A stretch of DNA of 64,000 nucleotides, taken from contig CM077115.1 in NCBI GenBank assembly GCA_039619475.1, forward strand, positions 152,123,774-152,187,773. Direction: 5' to 3'. This document shows, one piece after another, positions 9,639-21,548 of the stretch. Each line of letters opens with the position of its first letter. Position 1 is the first letter of the stretch. Below the pieces are notes generated by a model. That model saw nothing but the letters and a program-made list of their open reading frames with translations, did no database searches and had not been told where the DNA came from. The position numbers and the translations under genes are program-made. The DNA is from Icerya purchasi. Lineage: Eukaryota; Arthropoda; Insecta; Hemiptera; Monophlebidae.

Positions 9639-12309
9639 TTTTTATTTAATAGTGAATTGGAATGTGTGATATGCCCTAAATACAGTGTCATATCGTAATT
9701 TAAAAAGTAATGATAAGATTACACTGTACTAACGATAAAGTTTACTCCATTCATCTATAATTGTATGATATATTTATTATGTACACGCTTCTTAGATATT
9801 TTGTCATTTTAAATTTTATGTTTTGTACGATGAGACATTTTTTTAATAATAGCTTATAAAAAAAATATATGTTGGGGTTGTTTCACGATAAATTAACAAT
9901 TTTTCGATTGATTAAATCTATGTAATTATTTAGCGTCAGTGGTGATACACACTGATTGTTCTTTTGCAAGATGGAAAAGGTAAATTTTCCGGTAATATCA
10001 AAACTTTTAAAACAGTGATATAGAACAAAACTGCAATAAATTATTTTTTAATCCATTAAGACTGCAAAAAATTGTATGGGATATGTGAGATTATTGTTAC
10101 ACAATAGAACTACGGGAAACAGATGTATGCAGTGTATTCTAAAAGCGGGCATGATGAAATCGTGCCGGCAGTTACAAGTTGTAATTTTTGTTTGGTTTAA
10201 CTAGAAAATATATTTTTAATAAATATAGAAATCAGAAATAAAATCAAATGTTAAGAGAGTTTCTTAAAGTACAGTTATCGGCAAAACCTCGAAACGGGTT
10301 AAATATTTAATAGAAAAAGTTTACTGCATTTTTTTTTTGCCTACGTTAATTTTAGAACCCGAAAAAAAGATAATTGATTCGACATTTAAAACAAGACTAG
10401 TTAACAGTAATAAATAATATTTTAAGCTTTTTCGCGCATTTTTAATTTTATCTGCATTCTAATATTGTGTCGAAAATTTTTTAATTTGTACGTGTGAGGT
10501 TAATGGCTCAGATTTGTTTGTAATACACTGAATTTGGTTTTTGAACTGAAAATTTATAATTAAATTGATTCCAAGTTTAAAATTTAAATTAAACACCAAC
10601 TGTACGTAACATTTTAAAAGTAAACAAAATGCATTGAAAATCAAATAGTTTACGTGTGATAGCCGCGTTTAAAACAATTAGACTATCTGTTCTGTTTAGT
10701 GACGAGTAGAAATGACTTTTAATATAAATAATATTAAAAGTCGCATGAATTAATAACAATTGATTATAATCAGTCTGCATACATCCAATGTCGCTTATGG
10801 AATTGCCATGACATATAAAAGTATACTAAATAAATGTTCAAAAATATTGAAACGTAAAGATCTAACTGAAATTTTTATTAGCTATTAACATTTGGCAATG
10901 ACGGTTTTATATTGAATGCGGTTGATAGTATTCGAAAAAGTTTTGAAGTTAAATATATGTGTATTTACTTGTAATATTTATTTAATCGTACTTCTTGTGC
11001 TTTATAATTTTAAATTCTGTTGATTCTTTTAAGTTCATTAATGTTCTTATAATCGCATTATTCTTAGTCTATTTATGCTATTATTGCAGAACCCGAACAA
11101 TTCGTCAATGTACAAAAAAACTACTTGAATAAAAAACAAGAATGGATAAATCAGAGAAATTTTGTGGATAATGTATTGTGATGTTAGGAATGTAAACTGT
11201 AGTTTTGAAAAATTCATCGACATCGACATGTTTCGAAGTGTATATACTCATGGCGTGATTGATATGTAGTGTGAATATACAGTTGAAATTAATGTTAAAT
11301 TTTTGAATTAAACAAACACATATATCTTTATATCGTTTATATAATGCACTATTTAATTATAAAAATTGTAGCATACCAGAAATTGAACATCGTTTAACAA
11401 ATTGCAATCAACAGTTGCAACTTTTAACAGACTGATTAAATGTATGTTCAAAAAACAGACAAAAACCAGTTAATTCGATATAAAAATGGCTAAAGTTCAT
11501 ATATATGAATTGGCAAAATGTGATTTTTTCAAGAGGTTTACAAACTATTCCTTAGATAATTTGTGTTTACATTTCTTCTAATTGCGATATTAGCAGGGAA
11601 GAAATATATTGGTACTCGGGAAACATTGAAAATATCATAGTGTAGTTCTTATTTAACAGATAAGAAATGTTTTGTTTTTTTCTATTCAATAGCGAATTAT
11701 TTTAAAATTGTGACGCATAGCATTTTTAATTTCATATATTAATATTAATTTCGTGTTCAGTTATTGACGCGTTTGAATTTTATTAGTAATATCAATTGAA
11801 AGGGTTCATTTGATTAAACAAATAAAGAGCGCCATAAAAATGTGTATAAAAAGAAAATTATATTTAATTGCTATTCACACAGTTCATTTTTATTTACTTT
11901 AAAAAAAAAAAAAAGTCACGAAATAGTCATAATTTTTGTTAAAATATTTGTATAAAGTTTGGAAAGGCGTACAAATAAGTTCGCGAAAACTGATTTGAGT
12001 ATTACAAAATGGGAATCACACGAGATAAATTAACACAGAAATATAAAAGTAGCATGTAATACTTTTGCAATATGGGAATTATATCTACATATTGAACAGT
12101 ATCGTACGCTGCAACCAATGTAATTGCAGGAATACTACTTATTGACTTAGATACAGAAAAGTAATGAAATTAAAGCAACAAAATCATCAAGCCATACCGA
12201 AAAACAAAAAAAAAAAAATATAAAAGAAATAAAAATTAAATACAACACTATTGCAAAATTGTGTTTTATAATAAATGAATTAAAAAATAAATTAATTTAA
12301 AAAAAAGCA
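9639..12309. other. Nap1 3'UTR and AT-rich intergenic sequence
   Basis: The Nap1 3'UTR starts here. The first canonical polyadenylation hexamer I noted downstream of the stop is AATAAA at 10035-10040; it is one of many in this AT-rich stretch, so the transcript end is not fixed. From about 10.2 to 12.3 kb I see no gene, RNA or clear repeat, only A/T-rich sequence with short homopolymers. Confidence 0.5.
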
Positions 12310-14008
12310 CAGGATACTTCGATGAAGGAAGCCAAAGTATAATTTTTTTGGATAAAGAATTGGTAGATATGGAAGACAAAAAAACTAAAACAGTCGGAAG
12401 GACCAATACCAGGCCGAAAGCCAAACACATTGCTAGGAAATACATTATTATGTTCTAGCCACCAAACAAGGCGCTTGGTTTAACATACCTTCAAACTGTT
12501 TTCTGATACAGGATGCGAAGGAAATAGGACGTAAGGAAGAAATTTTTTTGGGAGTAAGAATGATGATAAAAGAATTCCAAGGGGGGAGTTATACTTCTGG
12601 AGAGAAAACAATTAAAAAGATGAAATAGAAGGTAAGAGACTGTTCAGACAGGTTTTTAAGGACCAGAAAAGGTATACCGTCAACACCTGGCATGGGGCTA
12701 GAAGATTTGGAAAGAACAGATTTTAATTCATAAATATTGAAAGCAGATATTAGGAAGTGTGCGGAAATGGAGTTAGATACAGTTCGTCAACGATAGGAAC
12801 ATAAGCAGGAGCAACGTAATCGATAAGGGATTCTAGGCTATCTTGAGAAAGGTTGTTATTGGAGGGACGTTCAGAGGATGGAGATTTGAAAGCTCTAGCC
12901 ATTTTCTAGATATGAGAAAGATGGGTGTTCCTAGAGAATGAAGAACAGAAATTCTTCCAGGAGGACCGTTTTGAGACTAAGTATATATCTAGCTCTTGCG
13001 TTCGCTCGCTTATGAGTAAGAAAGTTTTCAGTTGTAGGGTTTAAACGAAAAGTTCTAAAGGTGGCACGACTATGGTGGAATGCGCGGTTGCATTCCTCAT
13101 TCCACCGAAGAGATGCGGCTTTATTGTAGTTATTAGATGTCTGATGACGGGTAGGTAAAGATAGGGAGAGAGCAGACTTAACGGAATTTAAAAAGGAATT
13201 ATAGAGAAGTATGGGATCGGAGTCAAGTTGAGTACTAGGGAATGAATCAACACAAGAACGAAACAGAGTCCAATTTTTTCCGGAGAGGTTCCATTGAGGA
13301 GAATGTAGAGGCCCGAAGCAAGTCGGAGGAGAAAAGTTGACAGAAGTTATTAGAATAGGAACATGGTCACTGCCGTAGGAACCCGTAAGAGTTCTCCAGT
13401 TATAATTAAGACCAATAGTGGAAGAAGCAAAGGTCAGATCAAGAGAACTAGAAGTAGATGGATTCATGAAATAGGTTGGGGAATGATCATTAAGAAGAAT
13501 TAAATTATCGGAAAGGAAACCATTCTCAAAGATGGAACCGTTGGAATTGTAGGATGTGCAACTCTACGAGGCCGAATGGGCACTCCAGTCACCCCCGATA
13601 ATAAATGGTTGCGGGATAGAGTTGAAAAAAGTGGAAAGAGGGAACTGACGAAGATCATAATTAGGGGGAACGTAGATGGAGACAATTTTAATAGGATGCA
13701 GAAGGGTAGTACGGATAAAAATGTGGACTATATTGGGTTGGTTAAGAATAAGGGAAGTTCAGAAAAAGATTGTGAGAGCTGAAAGGAATGCCATTTTTAA
13801 CGAGGATTGCGGAACCACCATACCCGTCGTATCGATCACATCTAATTATTTTATAAGCTCTAATATTAAAGTTCGTGTCCGACCGAAGCCATGTTCCTGA
13901 GATGAGAGCAACGCTAATCTTATGAATATCCAATAGACCCTACAATGAATTTTTATTGGCTCTGAGGCTACGACAATTCCACTGAAATACATTAAACGCA
14001 GCCATCAT
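12310..14008 (-). pseudogene. LINE ORF2 (endonuclease-RT), copy A, broken
   Basis: ORF2 starts with two adjacent ATGs at 14008 and 14005 and reads AAFNVFQWNCRSLRANKNSL, a typical start of the LINE apurinic-type endonuclease with its catalytic Asn. A stop follows in the next few codons. Next come ISVALISGTWL, where the normal catalytic Glu (SETW) is replaced by Gly, then CDRYDGYGGSAILVKNGIPF and GSYGSDHVPILI with the catalytic Asp-His pair. Downstream are LSKSSSPMPGVDGIPFLVLK and VFGFRPGIGPSDC, both reverse-transcriptase blocks. Several frameshifts and stops are present and the YADD region is missing. It cannot encode an active protein. Confidence 0.85.
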
Positions 14009-14636
14009 GGTGAAATAGGGAACGTATTAGAAGTGTAAGGATTGAGAAAAGGGAAGACAGTAAAAAGGCATAATAGTTGGTATAAGGTAAAAAGAAAATC
14101 AAAAGAATTTGTATTAATGTGATCGAAATAGGTTAGAAGATAAATGGAGGAAAGTAAACTGTAACGATTAGAAATCCGGAGAAAGTAAGTCGGGGCTAAC
14201 AAATTAGAAAGGAATTCTAAGAGTAATGAAAAGAAGGAAGAAAGAGTGTATTCGTGTAGGAAATCGTAGGAGGCAAATAAAAAATTTCTGCTAAGAGTAA
14301 ACAGGTTATGAAACCTTTTTGCATAGATAAAATGATACCCGTTAGGGTTAAATTATGCTACGCAAAGCTTCCTGCTACATAGCTCTTGCTATATACGCTA
14401 GTCATTTGAACACTTCAGCGACTGTACGATTTACAAATAAGAAGGTAGAGGAAACATTGAATCTTAAAATTAAACAGTTGTACAACTGATTTAAATATCT
14501 TATTTTGTATGTTAGCAGAAAGATTAGATAAAGAAGTGAAGAGAATTTAGAGTTTAAGAAGAGAGAACAAAAAGAAGAAAATTCAGCCCCAAGTGTTCTT
14601 ACTTTCCTTCCTATTTTTCTAATTGTAGAAAGAGGA

Positions 14637-15230
14637 ATTAATCTATCTGGACGTTACTGGAAAGAAAACGAGATAAAGAATCAACAAAGGAAGAAGGTGA
14701 AGCAATGTTATTAGAAGAGAGTGTTTCCAAGATGGCTGAAGAAATATTTTCAATTAAAGGAGAAGAAATTGGATGAGTCCTTTAGCAGGATTTGGGAGAA
14801 TACTATTAATTGAAGTAGAATTAGACAGAGTAGGAGTAGATTTGTTGAAAGCCCATCCATTAAAGGGAGATGGGATACGGTTAGATAGAAGAGGAGGAAA
14901 CTGTGGAGAGGGTTTATAAGGCGCTTTGGAGTTACGGATTTTATGGAAGGCAGGATATTTGGAACGCGGGAAAGAATTAGAGAGGAGGGAGGGAGGTGAT
15001 GAAGGAGATTTAAGAGAAGAGCTGGACATCGAGGCTTGATCGGCTTATGAAAAAGTACGAGATGCTAAATTGTTATTTTTAAATTGAGAGGCCTCCTGGA
15101 ATGAAATATTCTCAAATACCATAATGCGTTTTATATCCTGCCCGATCAATTCAGGGCAAGATCGGTCAAAGGCAGAGTGTCCGAGCTGATTAATTCCGTT
15201 TCCTCTTCTCCCATAAGCATTGCCCCTCAA
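14637..15230 (-). pseudogene. LINE ORF1 (gag-like), copy A, 3' part
   Basis: The minus strand reads a remnant of the last zinc knuckle (DRSCPELI), then KRIMVFENISFQEASQFKNN, a Ser/Pro-rich stretch (SSSSLKSPSSPPSLLSNSF), FHKIRNSK and a C-terminal helix-like segment ending near 14637. The same order appears in the plus copy at 15.7-16.3 kb. The N-terminal part and the first zinc knuckles are missing or unrecognisable at the 15230 junction. Confidence 0.8.
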
Positions 15231-15235
15231 GGTAA

Positions 15236-16273
15236 GGCTCGTGTATCGGTCAAATTTCCCTCCGTCTCCGCTAATTCCTGTTTAGCTCATCCGAATTTTT
15301 TCGCGTCGTATAATATCAAAGCATATATCCCAAAACTTTGATATTCGGATTGGGCGTTATTTCCGGGATCCATCCGTCCTTTTCTGAAGATGAAATCTTG
15401 GAAGGGATCGAATCCTTCATTTCTATCGCCTCTATTCGCCGCATACATGGTTCTTCGATGGTAGTAAAATTGCGACTGGTTCTGTTGAAATCAGATTTCA
15501 TAACACTTCTCTCCCGTAGCACGTTACGATATTCAAAATTCGATTCCTCGTTTCTCCTGGCGTTCGTTTACCTACGTAGTGCTCTAAATGTTTCCTTTTT
15601 GGACATATCGCGAAGCACTGTCGTGGCTCCTCCATCATCTGTTCTCACTGTGCTTTCGGGCATCCAGTCTCGAAATGCAGCAACCTACAGGTTCCTCCTA
15701 TTTGCCGTAATTGTAAATGCACACACTGTACCAATGATCGATCTTGTCCTGAATGGCTTAAACAAAAAGAAATCAAACGTATTATGGCGTTTGAAAATAT
15801 CTCGTTCCGAGAGGCTTCACAATTCAAAAAGAATCATTTTAGTTTCCCAGTTCTTTTCATATGCCGACCGATCCTCAACTTCCATCTCTTCCAACAATAT
15901 TTATTCTAATCCTCCGTCGACTGCTCCCTCACTTCCGACCCAAATTTCTCACCTTTCATAAAATCCGTAATTCAAAATCTTTCCATAATTCCTCTCTTCA
16001 ATTTCTCTTTCTTCCGTCCAATCGTTTCCCACCACCCTCTAATGGTTGGGCTCTTAACAAATCCTTTTCTTTACGTAATTATCTTCACTCAAATCCTGCC
16101 GGTGCCACTCCTGACTCCTTGGTTACTCTTAATTCCTCTTCCGCTTCTTCACTTTTAATTAAGGATATTTCTGTAGCCATCATTGAGTTACTTTCTTCAA
16201 ACAATATTGCTCCCTCTTCATCCCTTGTTGACTCCCTTTCTTATTTCCTGACTAATAATATCCATTTTAATTA
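15236..16273 (+). pseudogene. LINE ORF1 (gag-like) with zinc knuckles, copy B
   Basis: ORF1 proteins of this type bind the LINE RNA. Visible order: KARVSVKFPSVSANSCLAHP (near 15236-15295), GIHPSFSEDEILEGIESF in a shifted frame (15362-15420), then Cys-rich knuckles at 15580-15735. These are CSKCFLFGHIAKHC (a perfect CX2CX4HX4C), CSHCAFGHPVSKC, and CRNCKCTHCTNDRSC. Next come KRIMAFENISFREASQF, a Ser/Pro-rich segment, FHKIRNSK, and an end at FLTNNIHFN with TAA at 16271. Stops and frameshifts interrupt the first half. Confidence 0.85.
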
Positions 16274-16429
16274 ATTTATCCTTAAACTGTACGCAAAAAA
16301 AAAGGAAAGAAAAATCGGGGCTGTATTTTCTTTATTATAGTTGTATTACCTTCTATCTCCTTTCTCCTCTTTTACTCCTCCGTTTCTTTCTCTTCGTTTA
16401 ATCTCCTTTCCACTATTCAATGCGGAGCC

Positions 16430-16980
16430 TCATCATAGCTGGAACTTGTGTCCGAGTAGCTCAGATGCACATATATTTGTTTAGCGATGTGTTCGTAGTT
16501 GGCTGATTAGTCCAATTTTAGTAGTACACGTTTTCCCGCAATGGTGACATTCGAATGGCTCATCTGGACTAGTATCTCGTTCCTTTTTCTTTTTCTTGTG
16601 GCGCTTCTTATGGTTATTTTCTACTACTTCCTAAGACACCTTTTTCCATTCTTGCCAGCTTTGCGCAGTATTTTCTCAGTCCTTGCTGATATTCGTATCC
16701 CGGAGCATGGTGGCGATATGATCTTTGTAGCTATTCTTTAGTCCTTTACGAGCCCTGCTCCCTTCTACCAGTTCACCATAGAACACACGCTTAGGCAAGC
16801 GGTGATCTTGCATTCGTACAACATGACCTATCCATCTTAATTGCGATGTTAATATCAGTGTCTCTATTCGTTCCACACCAAAGTGCCTGAGAACTTCTTC
16901 ATTGGTAATAAAGCCCGCCCATTTAATCTTTAGGACGTATCGAATTAGACGCTGCTGGAATTGTTTAAGCTTACGGATTT
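16430..16980 (-). pseudogene. C-terminal fragment of a second LINE-type reverse transcriptase with zinc finger
   Basis: On the minus strand this reads RLIRYVLKIKWAGFITNEEV, RIETLILTSQLRWIGHVVRM, QDHRLPKRVFYGELVEGSR and KGLKNSYKD. This is the arrangement of the C-terminal region of endonuclease-reverse transcriptases common in insect genomes. A C2H2 finger (FECHHCGKTCTTKIGLISQL) follows near 16550, as is usual in that group. It interrupts the spacer of LINE copy B and is antisense to it. It is 5'-truncated. Confidence 0.8.
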
Positions 16981-17589
16981 ATTTTAGTAATTTTTTCCTT
17001 CTATCTTACCTTTTCCGTTCTTATTTTTGAATAGATTGATGTTGAATAGGTTTTAACCAATGATAGGCATTGGTGTATTTATTGTATTCCTTTTTTTCTC
17101 AAATGGGTTCACTTTGAGATGATTCGCTCAATCCCTGAACTGAGTTGCATTCTTATTAGTTTTCGTTCTCACCTGTGCTGTTTTAATTATATCGTGGTGA
17201 AATTGTCGGGGTTGTATAGCGTTGGCTATGAATCACACTTACATATGAATTATAACTTAAATTCAACTAGCTCCTTCGGTTCTCCACAAATGTTGCTTAC
17301 TCTTTTTCCCTTTATCGAAAAATTATTCTGTATCTCCTGTATTATACGCAAGCGTGTCCTACCGTCCCCCTCCCTTTCCTCTTTATTTTCCCTTTTGACT
17401 TAACAGCCTCGACTTACTTCCTCCTAATTTTTAATCGCTGCTATTTATTTTTATTTTCTTCGTTACCTACTCATCTTAGTTCTCTTAATACAAATGTCTT
17501 CCATTTTGTGCCAACTGTTGGCTCCTTTTATGGTGTTTTCCCCTCCCCCCCACTTTATTTATTTTTTATTCTTTTTCTATTTTATTAAG

Positions 17590-20331
17590 ATGGCTACGCT
17601 AAATATTCTACAGTGGAATTGCCGTAGCCTAAGAGCCAATAAAAATTCATTAAAGGGGTTATTGGATCTTCGTAATGTCAGTGTTGTCCTTCTCTCCGAA
17701 ACGTGGTTCCGGCCGGCATAAATTTTAATGTTAAAGGCTTCAGGGCAGTTAGATGTGATCGCGATAACGGTTATGGTTGTTCTATAATCCTGGTTAGAAG
17801 TGACATTCTATTCTACGCTTATGGTGTCTCCCTTAATCTTCCTCCTGGTCCTAATTTACCTAACATTGTTCACAACTCCATTCTGTCTTTCTCTACGTGT
17901 TCTATTAATATTGTTTCCATCTATGTTCCGTCTAGTTTCGACCTTCGTCGCTTCCCACTTTTATAGTTTTTTAATTCTATCCCGCATTCTTTTATCATCG
18001 GTGGTGACTCGAATGCTCATTCTCCTTGATGGAGCTGCGCATGCTACAATCCCAACGGTTCCATCTTTGAGAGTGCCATCCTTTCTGATAACCTAGTACT
18101 CCTTAACGATCTTTACCCCATATATCTCAGGAATGCCTTTATTTCTAGTTCCTTCGATCTGACCTATTCTCCGTCTACTGGTCTTAATTATAATTGGAAG
18201 ATCCTTATGGGCTCTTACGGTAGTGATCATGTTCCTATCCTAATAACTCCTGTCAATTTTCCTCCTCCATCTGATTCCAAGCATACTGATTCTCCTAGTT
18301 GGAACCTTTCCAGAACTTGCTAGCCTCTATTCCGATCCCTGGTCAACTCGTTTTTTCCTCTCATTCATCCGGGCGACGTTCCAATACCTCTCTATAATTC
18401 CTTTTTACATTCCTTAACTCTTGCTCTTTCTTTATCTTATCCTTCCCGCCATCCGTCATCAGTTAATCACCGCAGTAAGGCCTCATCACTTTGGTGAAAT
18501 GAGAAATGTGGCATCGCTTTTAATCACAGTCGCGCCACCTTTAGAACCTTCCGTTCTAATTCTACGACTGAAAATTTTCTGGCTCACAAACAGGCTAACG
18601 CGAGAGCTAGGTTTTTTACTAAAATCCGCAAAGAAGACCTCCTGGAAAAATTTCTGTGCTAACTTCTCTAGAACTACTCTTCTTGCGCAGATTTAGAAAA
18701 TGGCTAGAGCCTTCAAATTCTCATCCTCTCCTCTCCCTTCAAACTTCAGTATTCCCGACGATACCCTTTTTCCTTTTGTTGATTCTGTCGCTCCAGCTTA
18801 TGTTCCTTCTTTTTATGAATTGTACTCTTCTTCATTTCCGGCAAAATTCTCCTCCCCACTTCTTAACTTTGGTTTCCAATTTTAATGAATTAACCTCTGT
18901 TCTGTCCAAATCGTCCAGTTCCACTACAGGACCTGACAGTATACCCTATCTCGTCCTTAAAAATCTTCCTGAACAATCCCTTAGTTTTCTTCTTAGTCTT
19001 TTCAATTCCTTCCTTTCGAAGGGTACCTTGTATGATGGCTGGAGTATAATAATATATTTCCTAACAATATGTTCGGCTTTCGGCCTGGTATTGGCCTTTC
19101 TGATTGTGTTAGTCTTTTCGTTTCTCACTTATATAAGTCTTTTAACCAAAAAAAAACATTTCACCGTAGCTTACTTTATTGATGTTACTTCAAATCCCAA
19201 TCAGATTCTCTTCCCTCATTATCAATTTCATGTAGAATCGTTCTATCCATTTCACCTCTCCATTTCTCGACGCTCTGAGAAAGGTTTTCCGAGGTCTTTC
19301 TCAAGGTTCCTCCCTCAATTCTACTCTTTTTAACCTCTAAATTAATAATATAACTTATTCTCATTTAAATTCCTTTTCTTTATTCTTTGCGGAAGATATC
19401 CTCCGTTTTTCCTCATCTAAAGATATTTTAGCAGCCAATGAAGCACTGAATTCGTCGCTTATTGGAACATTCTCTTTCCTTATTTAATCTTTCGATTGCT
19501 CCCTCTTAGTCTTCATATATTATTTTTACCCTTTGACCCTAAAACCCTGCTTTGGTTAATCTTTTGCTTAAACAATATATCTCTTTCTCGTGTTAATTGC
19601 TTCTGTTATCTTGGCATCTTTCTTGATAGTCGTTTGTTCTTCTCCGAACGTATTAGATATCTTTCTGCTTTTACTATTAAATGGTTAAATTTGGTGAAAG
19701 CTCCGTCGCCAGCTAAATGGGGTGGCAATCCCTATATTCTTATTTTTCATTATAAATCTATTATCCATTCCAAATTTGACTATTGTTCTTTTACTTATGA
19801 TTGTGCGTCCAAGACCGGTCTCTCTAAACTAAATGTAATTCAAAACTCTTGCCTTCGTCTTTGTCTTGGTGCACTTAAATCCTCTCCAATTCTCCTATTC
19901 TTGCTGAATCTAATTCGTCACCCTTGTCCATTCGTAGATCCTATTTAGGCTATCGTTTCCTGGTTAAACGTCTTCCACTCGCATCCTTCACTCTTCGGTT
20001 TCTTTTGGATCCCTCTCTTCCACGTTCTGATGTTGTTTCGCTTATTCGTATGCGTTTTGGCCATTCTTTGCTGCCTTCCTCCAGATTTCACCTTTCCCTA
20101 ATTCCCTCCACACACTCCTCTCTAGCTTAATGATGCAGTTATTTGCGACGCCGATCATGTGTTCTTTCAATGTTCATCTTTTTCGGTGGAGCGTTCTACT
20201 TTGTATTCCTAATTGTTAAGGCTTGGCCTACTCTTTATTGTGCTTCCTATATCCTGTCTTTACCTTCCCCACTAGTTATTCCTCCTATCTGTTCCTTTTT
20301 AGCACAGATTTCTAATCAGATTAAAATATAA
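17590..20331 (+). pseudogene. LINE ORF2 (endonuclease-RT), copy B, broken
   Basis: It starts at ATG 17590 with MATLNILQWNCRSLRANKNS. The endonuclease catalytic Glu is intact (VLLSETWFRPA), followed by CDRDNGYGCSIILVRSD, IIGGDSNAHSP (near 17990) and GSYGSDHVPILI (near 18210). A charged linker (NARARF) leads to LSKSSSSTTGPDSIPYLVLK (near 18905), NMFGFRPGIGLSDC (near 19065) and LFFAEDILRFSSSKD (near 19385), where FADD has become FAED. The thumb-like region follows (FCYLGIFLDSR, 19600; NVIQNSCLRLCLGALKSSPI, 19830) and a C-terminal Cys-His remnant (CDADHVFFQCSSF, 20145). The reverse transcriptase seems shortened before FGFRPG and no RNase H is seen between about 19930 and 20130. Many stops and frameshifts are present. 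Confidence 0.87.
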
Positions 20332-20402
20332 CCGGCTTCTTTCCTTACTATTTGTTTCTGGGTGAAGGTCCTTGGTTAACGAGCCCAAGATAAATAAAAA
20401 AA

Positions 20403-20939
20403 AGGAGAAAAGACAAGACGGTTTTATTTTTTTTATTTTTTTTTTACCTTTGCTTGAAATAATTAGTTATCGGAGAAATCTAAAAAATAGGAGTAACTAA
20501 ACCAAGGAAATACCTTCTTCAATCTTACATAACTACTTCTGTTTGAAGACTTCATAAACCTTATAAAATTTTACGATATCATGTTGAAAGTTTAACATTA
20601 GAAATATTTGAATTTACGTTGGCGTGCTAATTGTATTACGCACTTGCATCGAAATTATTGAGATTTTTTTGAAATACCAAAGTGATAAGAAGATTGGAAA
20701 AGAAAATCAAAACAATGGAATACTTCCAATATAAGAACAAATAAAGACAAGGAAGACTAGTTGAATTATACTGAAGTTTTTATTTTTTCACATGACTGTG
20801 TTTAATATTTTCATAAAATTACTTTAAAAACAATCTAATTTTCCTAAGTAAAAACGAAAGAATCTTCCTACATCATAATATTAGTCAACTTAAGATTTTA
20901 TAAATTATAACATAATACATGCGTACAAATACGTACACA
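20403..20939. other. AT-rich sequence, nothing recognised
   Basis: No gene, RNA or repeat could be supported here. Confidence 0.4.
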
Positions 20940-21548
20940 CAATAAAAGTGACGAGCATTCAAACATGTGATCGGGTTCACATATAAAGTAACTGTTGAAG
21001 GGGTGAAAAGGGTAGTATGCAGATAGCACAATAGAAAAACAGATAAGTGATGAAGAGAGCAAACTGCGTCCAAAGCGCAGGCACAAATTGCAGAAATAGA
21101 AAGAAGTCATAAAACCAGGGATAAAGAGAAAAGGAAAATTAACCAGACAAGTAAAATGAATCCAGATTAGAGAATGAGGACGAATAGAATTAAACCATAG
21201 TTTGGAATGAGCAGTTGTAGACAGGAGAGCAATATTAGTGGATTATAATACGGTAAGAAATATGTCAGAAGAAGGAGATAGCTGAACTAATAAACCAGCT
21301 AACTCTGAGTGATCAGGAATCCCATAAGATAAAGAGATCTTGAATCAGGGAACATATAAGAAGAACTACGTGGTCGGTAAGTGGGAAGTAGGAAGAGATG
21401 TGATGTGGCATGCTTTGAGAATCTGATAGAATAAGGATATTGTGAGAAATAAATGAAGATCCGATTAAGAAAGAGTTCGCAAATAAAAGATTATGATTTA
21501 TATTTCCTGGAATGGTAATTCTCAATGGCATTAATAAGAGGACTACTA
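20940..21548 (-). pseudogene. LINE family 1 ORF2 fragment (RNase H and C-terminus)
   Basis: The minus strand reads HNILILSDSQSM (an RNase H strand with its catalytic Asp, near 21450), then SPSSDIFLTVLSTNIALLS and AHSKLWFNSIRPHS near 21200, ending with CEPDHMFECSSL near 20960. The same order is seen in the fuller fragment at 38219-39200. It is truncated at both ends, and the mariner at 21549 abuts its 5' side. No continuation was found beyond the mariner at 22839. Confidence 0.65.

Larger units (their letters stand above)
12310..15230 (-). mobile_element. Non-LTR retrotransposon, family 1, copy A (truncated at both ends)
   Basis: A minus-strand copy of a LINE with a gag-like ORF1 and an ORF2 with apurinic endonuclease and reverse transcriptase. 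The 5' end is cut inside ORF1 (junction about 15230) and the 3' end inside the reverse transcriptase (about 12310). It is head to head with a copy of the same family starting at 15231. Composition is more C/T-rich on the coding strand than the surroundings. Confidence 0.85.
15231..20402 (+). mobile_element. Non-LTR retrotransposon, family 1, copy B (5'-truncated, nested insertion)
   Basis: A plus-strand copy of the same LINE as copy A, from within ORF1 to an A-rich 3' end (AAATAAAAAAAA near 20391-20402). The ORF1-ORF2 spacer is about 1.3 kb here against about 0.63 kb in copy A. The excess matches an antisense insertion of another retroelement fragment (16430-16980). No target duplication was identified at the 15230 junction. 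Confidence 0.85.

Noticed and set aside
15338..15961. 207-codon plus-strand frame as a host gene
   Set aside because: It mixes frames of a LINE ORF1; the zinc-knuckle motifs lie in a different frame over the same bases and are shared with copy A.
18946..19128. Minus-strand frame within LINE copy B
   Set aside because: It is the antisense of the reverse-transcriptase region, whose sense strand carries the recognisable motifs.
12310..20402. Twin-priming inversion of a single LINE
   Set aside because: Both halves contain the same ORF1-ORF2 parts, whereas twin priming would divide one copy without overlap.
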